From NCBI GenBank assembly GCA_002373875.1, contig DFKQ01000032.1:1-19562 (forward strand): 19,562 nucleotides of DNA, read 5' to 3'. Shown piece by piece: positions 14,236 to 19,562 of this stretch. The position numbers and the translations under genes are program-made. The notes under the pieces were generated by a model. That model had not been told where the DNA came from. It made no database searches and worked only from the letters and a program-made list of their open reading frames with translations. Origin of the DNA: Lachnospiraceae bacterium UBA3641. Its GTDB lineage: Bacteria; Bacillota; Clostridia; Lachnospirales; Lachnospiraceae. Each line of letters starts with the position of its first letter. Within the stretch, counting starts at the first letter, position 1.

Positions 14236-15546
14236 TTACAGCGCTTTTCGAGCCTTTTCGACCTTGCTGTAAGCTGAAAAATTGATGATATTACTTGATA
14301 ATTTCTCAAGAGCTTCCACCTTAACCGAACGGGAGCTGATATCATAATCATAGAACCGTTCATTGGTGGTAGGAAGGTGTCCGAGCATATTGGCAACTGC
14401 TTCACGGGGGAGTACAGTGTTCAGGTATGAAGATACCGTACGTCTGATCTCGTGAATACTCGTCCGCTCTATACCGGCTTCGTTAGACCTTCTTCGGCAG
14501 GCATCACTTACGGAATTCGAGGTTATCCGCCCGTCATTATCCGCAAACACCCATGTATCATCAACCGAATGGCTGCGGATCGTGTCAAGAAGCTCCGAAA
14601 TATCCCTTGTGATGGGAACAAGACGATGCTTGTGGCTCTTAGGCTCACCTACCACAATCTCACTGTGATCTTCGTAATCATGCCTATGTTCGGAATAATC
14701 GACATGAATAAAGTCATCATCTATACACTCCCATTTAAGAGCAACTATCTCTCCGACACGCATTCCGGTCAGTGATCCCAGCAATATTGCATAATCCGGC
14801 ATGTAAGCAGGGTATTTCTCAAGATGCTCATGTACCGAGTTTAAGAACCTGTGAAGATCATCCAGTGAAATGATACGTTCACTGTCCTTTTTGGGAGAAA
14901 CCGTACAGCAGAAGCTCATGATACGTCTCTTGTCAATGAAAGTCATAGGATCTGTTAAGATATATTTCCTTCGTATGGCATACTTGAACATCTGATTAAG
15001 ATATCCGTACATATTACCAAATGCCTGTGGAATCATTTCCGATGAAGAAACTATCTTGATCAGTTCCTGTTCGATGGACATATCATCAATATCGATCGGT
15101 AATCCGCTCAGTGTAGTATCTTTAAGATACTTTTTGAAATCCAGTTCATATCGATGTATTGTGGAAGGAGACAAAGGCTTGTAATTAGATTTTGTGAACT
15201 CCCTTTTATACTCAATCCACTCAAGAAAGACTTCTTCGATGGTCTTTGATTTGGTCTTCTTTGGTAAAACACCGTAGAAGTCAATAAGATAAGCGTATAA
15301 TTCGGCTTTTGAGTTCTTACGAACCTGTTTTAATCCGCTGGATTTAGTCGCATCGGGAACATAAGTCACCCATCGTCCGTCATTTGCCCGGGAAATCTTG
15401 TGCGTATGTATATTATCAAGGATCTTAGACATAAGCACCTCACTATCTGAGAGTGCTATTTCGTCAATTCCTAATATACCACGTTTTACCCAGTACTCTA
15501 TATTCTTTTTTGTAAAAATATTGTCCTTTATTGATTTCTTACTCAA
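14236..15546 (-). CDS. int: Tyrosine recombinase / integrase
   Basis: A 436-residue phage-type integrase. Residues 50-95 look like an AP2-like arm-binding domain (ISRANDGRWVTYVPDATKSS), 100-205 the SAM-like core-binding domain, and 225-415 the catalytic domain. The catalytic set is complete: R263 (LTGMRVGEIVALKW), K303 (GEPKSHKHRLVPI), H365 and R368 (SIHEIRRT), H390 (MLGHLP) and nucleophile Y399 (RFYDYD). The start is a TTG at 15546, supported by AGAGGA at 15555-15560 and by no in-frame ATG nearby. It should excise and insert the element at tRNA-Ser. Two terminators stand immediately before it, so its expression is probably gated or read through. Confidence 0.93.
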   Translation of the reverse strand: MSKKSIKDNIFTKKNIEYWVKRGILGIDEIALSDSEVLMSKILDNIHTHKISRANDGRWVTYVPDATKSSGLKQVRKNSKAELYAYLIDFYGVLPKKTKSKTIEEVFLEWIEYKREFTKSNYKPLSPSTIHRYELDFKKYLKDTTLSGLPIDIDDMSIEQELIKIVSSSEMIPQAFGNMYGYLNQMFKYAIRRKYILTDPMTFIDKRRIMSFCCTVSPKKDSERIISLDDLHRFLNSVHEHLEKYPAYMPDYAILLGSLTGMRVGEIVALKWECIDDDFIHVDYSEHRHDYEDHSEIVVGEPKSHKHRLVPITRDISELLDTIRSHSVDDTWVFADNDGRITSNSVSDACRRRSNEAGIERTSIHEIRRTVSSYLNTVLPREAVANMLGHLPTTNERFYDYDISSRSVKVEALEKLSSNIINFSAYSKVEKARKAL

Positions 15547-15566
15547 TTATATATTCCTCTTCAATT

Positions 15567-15606
15567 AAAAAGCCCGACAGAAGGCCTGATAGACCGACTG
15601 ACGGGC
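15567..15606 (-). terminator. Terminator T2, directly before the integrase
   Basis: On the minus strand GCCCGTCAG and CTGTCGGGC pair over 9 positions with one T-T mismatch around a 22-nt loop and are followed by TTTTT. The T run ends only six bases before the integrase ribosome binding site. Confidence 0.7.
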
Positions 15607-15607
15607 A

Positions 15608-15635
15608 TAAAAAAACTCCCGGAAGACCGGAAGTT
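15608..15635 (-). terminator. Terminator T1, strong stem upstream of T2
   Basis: On the minus strand AACTTCCGG, loop TCTT, CCGGGAGTT form a 9-bp stem with one U-G pair, followed by seven Ts. It is the likely end of the DUF3847-mobA-primase-ATPase operon. Confidence 0.85.
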
Positions 15636-15660
15636 AAGTCTGTAGTTGCTTTATATTATT

Positions 15661-15864
15661 CCTGCAGGGTTGTAAACAGCCGGTGTAAACCAGCCCGTAA
15701 ACGAGGGCTCAATAATTTTAAAGCCCTGCAGGAGATACTATATATTCTTATTCTTTATTCTTTTTATTTATTCTTGTTTACATGTTTACAAAGGGTTAAA
15801 ACCTGCCAAATAAGCGGTATCTGATGTAAACATGGTTGTAAACGGGTGCTTAGGCTTGTTTACG
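15661..15864. repeat. Iteron-like GTAAAC repeats in a cruciform-capable region; possible origin
   Basis: Eight copies of GTAAAC (mostly TGTAAAC) occur in 194 bp. Plus-orientation copies (TGTAAAC or CGTAAAC) begin at 15671, 15684, 15696, 15825 and 15837; minus-orientation copies (GTTTACA or GTTTACG) begin at 15776, 15784 and 15858. Neighbouring direct copies are 12-13 bp apart. The first three lie inside an inverted repeat, CCTGCAGGG at 15661-15669 and CCCTGCAGG at 15724-15732, with an inner AGCCC/GGGCT stem (15692-15709) that puts the third copy in its loop. A very AT-rich run (15733-15775) separates the two clusters. Iterons plus AT-rich DNA next to primase and ATPase genes suggest a replication origin; binding sites for a recombination regulator are the alternative. 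Confidence 0.6.
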
Positions 15865-17215
15865 GATCAACAAAAGGGATGTCCTTAAGAGCCGATTCGG
15901 GGATCTTAAGGAATCCTCCGGTTGCTTCGTGATCCTTTCGGATCCATGATCTCTGCTGTCCGTATTTATCAAACCTGTGCTGCGGGCCCTGTTTCCAACC
16001 GGAAGCCGAAACGATCATGATCTCGTTTATGGCGTTAAGCTCCCATTTATGAGGAATATCATATTCAGGATGTTTAAGAGCTTCATGGTACAGCATTTTG
16101 GAACAAACATATTCTTCCATGGTCTCTTCAAGGAATCCGAGTATTGCGGATTCATCGGAATCTTCAGGTATGAATTCCTGCTGGTGATCTGTCATCTTAC
16201 TGTTGATCCCGTCTGGAAGGCACAGCCTGTAATCTCTTTTTCTGTATATTTCCATTATTTCGGCCCACATCTGAGAGATATATGCCCTGGAAGCCTGTTC
16301 ATCATCGAGGATATGGACTTCTGCAGCTTCAGGATTGCAGGAAACCGGAAGAAAACGCCTGTTCCCGGTCCTGTCACCGGGAAGGAACTGTTTCTTGTTG
16401 GATGTTCCGCCGAAAACACACTGCCTTGGCCTGTCTGCCGGATGGATCTCATAGGGTACCTTATAGGTTTCTTTCTGCCGGCTGATGAAGGATTTTATCT
16501 CCTCAATGCTTTTTGCATTGCTCGTAGCTATCATTTCAGACATCTCAATGATCCAGTGCCCCTGCAGCTTACGGTATATGTTCTCGTCCTCAAGTTTCCT
16601 GATATCATCGGAAAACCACTCGTCATTTACAGCGAGAAAACGGAAGAAGGTTGATTTTCCTGCGCCCTGACCCCCAACAAGGCAGAGCATGTACTCGAAC
16701 TTGCAGCCGGGATTAAAAATGCGTTCTACAGCCCCCAGCAAGAACAGCTTAAGTGATTCATATGTTAGATCCGAGGTGTCTGCTCCGAGGAACCTGTGTA
16801 GGGCAAACCTGACTCGTTCCGTACCATCCCAGACAAGAGAATCAAGGAAATCCTTTATAGGATGGTATCTGTTATTATTGGCAGCGATATCAAGAGCCTG
16901 GAGCATACGTTTGTCATTGTTGATATCGTAGTGGGTATCAAGATACATGTTTATAAAATTCATGTCGGTATCCGTAACAGATATGCCTGAACGCGTCCAG
17001 TTGAAATCACCGACAAGATCGATCCTTTCCGTAAGTTCATTGAATCTGAACTTACCCTTGAAATAGGGATCGTTTTCAAAGATGTATATGATGTTAGGTA
17101 TATTCTGCTTGATACCTCCTTTGCCTGTCTTTGAAAGGGCTTCCCTGATACCTGTCCGTATTTCAGAATGATCATTACCTGTTGCAGATGTATTCGAGTA
17201 ATTCACGTTTTTCAT
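15860..17215 (-). CDS. VirE-type P-loop ATPase / replicative helicase-like protein
   Basis: With the ATG at 17215 the protein has 451 residues and matches the virulence-associated E family (PF05272), SF3-helicase-like ATPases found with primases in phages and mobile elements. Walker A is CLVGGQGAGKSTFFRFL (about 178-194), Walker B WIIEMSEM (about 221-228), and TSNKKQFLPGDRTGNRRFLPV (about 271-291) holds the sensor and probable arginine finger. The preceding KDFLDSLVWDGTERV segment is typical of the family. A GTG at 17206 is an alternative start with better spacing to GGGAGG; a TTG at 17257 is less likely. The start lies inside the primase-like gene (41-bp overlap). The stop abuts the GTAAAC repeats. 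It probably helps replicate the element; this is inferred. Confidence 0.85.
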   Translation of the reverse strand: MKNVNYSNTSATGNDHSEIRTGIREALSKTGKGGIKQNIPNIIYIFENDPYFKGKFRFNELTERIDLVGDFNWTRSGISVTDTDMNFINMYLDTHYDINNDKRMLQALDIAANNNRYHPIKDFLDSLVWDGTERVRFALHRFLGADTSDLTYESLKLFLLGAVERIFNPGCKFEYMLCLVGGQGAGKSTFFRFLAVNDEWFSDDIRKLEDENIYRKLQGHWIIEMSEMIATSNAKSIEEIKSFISRQKETYKVPYEIHPADRPRQCVFGGTSNKKQFLPGDRTGNRRFLPVSCNPEAAEVHILDDEQASRAYISQMWAEIMEIYRKRDYRLCLPDGINSKMTDHQQEFIPEDSDESAILGFLEETMEEYVCSKMLYHEALKHPEYDIPHKWELNAINEIMIVSASGWKQGPQHRFDKYGQQRSWIRKDHEATGGFLKIPESALKDIPFVDP

Positions 17216-17738
17216 CCTCCCTTCCGCTTTCGAGAATATGCAGCCATTCCTTAGCAAGATTTAGGTTGTTGCAGGCCGTACAAAACAGATCAGACCATTC
17301 GCCGTCAGGATCCGGGAGTTCCGATTTCCTGACTTTCCACCAGTACCTGTGAAAATCACAGATAATGCAGATGGCAAAGTCAACAAGCTCCCTGAAATAC
17401 AGGTCTTTCTGCTTCTGTTCATCCGGGCAGGTATCATGGAAGTTTTTTTTGTTCCATGAAACGGGATCACTGTCATGATCTGTCGCTATGCAGAAGTCCT
17501 CTGCGATCTTCCTTGCCGCCTCAAGCGGTGTAAGGGAAAAGAACTTGCCGACAAAGTCGATCACATCACCATCCTCCTGACATCCGAAACAGTGGAAACG
17601 CTTGTCCACCTTCATGCTCGGGTTCTTATCATTGTGGAAGGGACATAGACACATGCCCCTCCTGTTTACTTTGAGACCATAAAAAGAAGCCGCATCCCTT
17701 ACGGACACGGCCTCCTTTACGCTATAAAAAATATTCAT
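17175..17738 (-). CDS. Stand-alone CHC2 zinc-finger primase-like protein
   Basis: A 187-residue protein whose first 85 residues match the zinc-binding domain of DnaG-type primases: RGMCLCPFHNDKNPSMKVD with C32 and H35, then FHCFGC with C50 and C53, then GDVIDFVGKFFSLTPLEAARKIAED. This domain recognises the template start site. The rest (90-187) has no TOPRIM catalytic motifs and no match that I recognise, so alone it should not synthesise primers. It probably acts with the VirE-type ATPase encoded by the overlapping next gene, or loads a host primase. AAGGAGG ten bases before ATG 17738 supports the start. It follows mobA by 15 bases. Confidence 0.85.
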   Translation of the reverse strand: MNIFYSVKEAVSVRDAASFYGLKVNRRGMCLCPFHNDKNPSMKVDKRFHCFGCQEDGDVIDFVGKFFSLTPLEAARKIAEDFCIATDHDSDPVSWNKKNFHDTCPDEQKQKDLYFRELVDFAICIICDFHRYWWKVRKSELPDPDGEWSDLFCTACNNLNLAKEWLHILESGREDEKRELLEYICNR

Positions 17739-17753
17739 TGTAAATTATCCTCC

Positions 17754-19235
17754 TTATCTTTCAATTCCTCTTTCGATCTTTCTTTCCTTTGGTTTGCTGT
17801 TTCGTACGGAATCGACCATGCGTCTTATTAAGAAGAGCTGAGTCTTAATATCACTTTTCTCCGAATAACTGTCATACAATTTGTCATGCTTTATTTCCAG
17901 TTCATTCAGTTCTCTCTGGAGCCTGTCGGGATTTGGGATCTTACCTTCCGGGTGAGATTCCTTAAGTATGCGGCGGGCTGCGTTAAAGAGAGTGAGCTCT
18001 GTACGATGGTCATTATTGTAGGCTTCAAGCTTTCTTTTGTTTTTTATCTTGTATTTTTCGTCAAAGACAGGCTTATACTTGGTATAGCGGTCATACTGTT
18101 TCAAAAGCTCGCGAAGTTTATCCATCCGTGTTTCCATATCTCTTATTGAATTGGAAAGCGTTTTTACTTTGCCAAGGACTTCTTTGTTGAAGGCTTCCAG
18201 GTCTTCAAGACTGCTGATCTTGTGCTCGATCAGAAAATTGGCAGTAGCGGCATGCTCCTTAATGTTGTTAACACGAGCCTTCTGGCTGTATGCTCCGAGA
18301 TTCCTTTTGTTGAAATACTCGTTGATATAATCAGCAAGTGAAGGCTCTTTTTGGTTAAGTTCCTTTATTGTTTCGTTCAGAGCATGCACCCAAAGGCGTA
18401 GTGTGGAGAGATCCTCCTTCAGTTTCGTCAGCATCTCGCCGGCTTTCCTGATCCAGCGGTTAAGATCACCCTTACGCGTCCTTATCCCTTTCTTTTCCAT
18501 GGCACGTACAGCAGGTCCCTCATGGATCGTGGGAAGTTTATCAATACCCCGGGATTCGTATGACCGGTTATCTATACGGCAGTCAAGCCCCTTTTCTTCA
18601 AAGACCTTATTGACCATAGAGGCCCAGTTGCTTCTCCATAGCTCAAGTGTTTCGGGCTTGCCCCAGTCGGTAGTGGGAACAGATGTAAAATCATACTCTC
18701 CGTTCTCTTTACGGATGCGGTCACCGTTTTCATCGAGTCGGTATTCCCTGTGCTGTTTGGCGTCCCAGGAGCCGTCTTCCCTAGGCGGCCTTATCGGTAT
18801 CAGTACGTGAAAATGTGGATTCGGTATACCGCCATCCTTTGGCTCCGGTGCATGAATAGCAAAATCGCAGATCATCCCGCGGCTCACAAAATTTTCCATA
18901 ATAAAAGCCCTGGCAAGAGCGAGATTATCATCAAAGGATAATTCGTTCTGCAGGGCTATGTTGAAGTTATATGCAAGCTGCGCTTTTTTGTTCTTTTCGA
19001 CTTTTTCGACCGAGTTCCAAAGGGTAGCCCGGTCAAGATACTCTCTTGGAGCATTATCCGGTAACAGGATCTCTGTATACAGGACACCGCTCTTTTTAGT
19101 GTAGTCCGAATACTCACCGTAGTATTCGGAGTACAGCTTCTGGCCTGAGATATAAGCTGCGGAAGCTGTGACGCTCTGTCCTGCTCCCCGGCTTACATGC
19201 CCCAGGCTGAAATGATATAAGCTCAATTTAATCAC
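17754..19235 (-). CDS. MobA/MobL family relaxase (MOBQ)
   Basis: A 493-residue protein. The N-terminal relaxase domain (1-240) has motif I with the candidate nicking Tyr28 in SAAYISGQKLYSEYYGEYSDY, and motif III with H128, H141 and H143 (NPHFHVLIPIRPP), the metal-binding histidines. It would nick oriT of the element and pilot the strand through a helper conjugation system. The C-terminal half (280-493) is charged and helical, likely coiled coil, without helicase or primase motifs. The start is GTG 19235, overlapping the upstream gene by 8 bases; TTG 19226 has better spacing to AAAGGGG and is an alternative. The oriT is not identified. Confidence 0.92.
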   Translation of the reverse strand: MIKLSLYHFSLGHVSRGAGQSVTASAAYISGQKLYSEYYGEYSDYTKKSGVLYTEILLPDNAPREYLDRATLWNSVEKVEKNKKAQLAYNFNIALQNELSFDDNLALARAFIMENFVSRGMICDFAIHAPEPKDGGIPNPHFHVLIPIRPPREDGSWDAKQHREYRLDENGDRIRKENGEYDFTSVPTTDWGKPETLELWRSNWASMVNKVFEEKGLDCRIDNRSYESRGIDKLPTIHEGPAVRAMEKKGIRTRKGDLNRWIRKAGEMLTKLKEDLSTLRLWVHALNETIKELNQKEPSLADYINEYFNKRNLGAYSQKARVNNIKEHAATANFLIEHKISSLEDLEAFNKEVLGKVKTLSNSIRDMETRMDKLRELLKQYDRYTKYKPVFDEKYKIKNKRKLEAYNNDHRTELTLFNAARRILKESHPEGKIPNPDRLQRELNELEIKHDKLYDSYSEKSDIKTQLFLIRRMVDSVRNSKPKERKIERGIER

Positions 19236-19530
19236 CCCTTTCTTTGTATGAGCTTAGATATTTTTTTAGCAGCTCCGATACATTCGGATAGGAAAAAACC
19301 GTACTCATGAATCCATAAAAGTCATTACTGCTTAACTGCTTTGTATCAGGAGCAATGGCTTCCAGCATACCCGCTCTTTCGCACAGGTGATGGGTTCGTT
19401 CCCGGTCTTTTTTGTTGCGCATATGGCGTATGCGGTTTTCTAGCTGCTGCAGCTTATGCTGCTTCTGTGTTACCTGTTCCTCGGCCTTTTTAAGTTCTTC
19501 CCAGGCCTTATCAAGCTTCATTTCGTTCAT
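19228..19530 (-). CDS. DUF3847-like small protein upstream of mobA
   Basis: A 100-residue protein with an N-terminal coiled coil (about 4-45, EELKKAEEQVTQKQHKLQQ) followed by a conserved-looking segment RTHHLCERAGMLEAIAPDTKQLSSNDFYGFM (about 45-75). Small proteins of this build (DUF3847) are commonly found directly before MobA/MobL in elements of Clostridia; they may be relaxosome accessory factors, but this is not established. The ribosome binding site AGGAGGAGGTGA before ATG 19530 is very strong. Its end overlaps the mobA start, so the two are translationally coupled. Confidence 0.75.
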   Translation of the reverse strand: MNEMKLDKAWEELKKAEEQVTQKQHKLQQLENRIRHMRNKKDRERTHHLCERAGMLEAIAPDTKQLSSNDFYGFMSTVFSYPNVSELLKKYLSSYKERGD

Positions 19531-19562
19531 TCGATCACCTCCTCCTAATATATAGATTGTAG

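Larger units (their letters stand above)
14037..19562. mobile_element. Integrative mobilizable element at tRNA-Ser, incomplete at right
   Basis: The block has integrase, replication-like genes, relaxase and a DUF3847-like protein, all on the minus strand, placed next to a tRNA gene. No type IV secretion genes are visible, so as far as seen it is mobilizable rather than self-conjugative, but it continues past the window. The left boundary is somewhere between the tRNA 3' end (14036) and the integrase stop (14236); the right att site is outside. I could not test for a direct repeat of the tRNA end. Confidence 0.75.

Noticed and set aside
15661..15864. CRISPR-like array for the repeated GTAAAC motif
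   Set aside because: Repeats are only 6-7 bp with 5-7 bp between them and in both orientations, with no cas genes; this is iteron-like, not CRISPR.
15977..16654. A 225-codon plus-strand frame
   Set aside because: It is the antisense shadow of the VirE-type ATPase gene, whose Walker motifs are clear on the minus strand.

Overview
The window looks like a chromosome segment of an anaerobic, low-to-medium GC Firmicute, most likely of the Lachnospiraceae (Butyrivibrio/Roseburia/Lachnospira type). This is inferred from gene families, AGGAGG-type ribosome binding sites, a tRNA without encoded CCA, and a MobA/L-DUF3847-type mobile element. I could not run a search, so the genus is not established.

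Positions 1-1540 form a patchy, partly AT-rich accessory stretch. It holds the 3' end of a RelE/ParE-like toxin, a 49-codon helix-turn-helix protein overlapping it (a probable HigBA-like module), a repeat-rich gap with a terminator and a triple 12-bp repeat, a GNAT acetyltransferase, and a broken Nudix gene. Positions 1544-3908 hold an esterase, a family-6 uracil/hypoxanthine-DNA glycosylase and, convergent to them, a tRNA-dihydrouridine synthase.

A good sigma-A promoter at 4008-4036 starts a compact run of seven plus-strand genes (4096-8982): TcdA (ct6A tRNA modification), LarE (sulfur insertion for the nickel-pincer cofactor), a Nudix hydrolase with an expanded Nudix box, a fused [4Fe-4S]/GNAT-like YjdI-YjdJ protein, an AlkD-like protein, a flavin reductase with a basic tail, and a sugar-nucleotidyltransferase-like protein. 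Convergent to this run are an MBOAT O-acyltransferase and an overlapping SGNH-like partner, which together resemble a cell-surface glycan acylation pair. A nitroreductase and a membrane-bound PAS/HD-GYP cyclic-di-GMP phosphodiesterase follow on the minus strand.

At 13951-14036 lies a tRNA-Ser(CGA) with its own promoter, followed by two strong GAA-triloop hairpins and a terminator. Right after it begins an integrative mobilizable element that runs off the window. Its visible genes are all on the minus strand. In transcription order they are a DUF3847-like protein, a MobA/MobL relaxase, a stand-alone CHC2 zinc-finger primase-like protein, a VirE-type P-loop ATPase, and a tyrosine integrase whose 3' end faces the tRNA. 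Between the ATPase and the integrase sit eight GTAAAC-core repeats with 12-13 bp spacing inside a cruciform-capable region (a possible origin), and then two back-to-back terminators placed directly in front of the integrase. This noncoding block is the most unusual part of the window.
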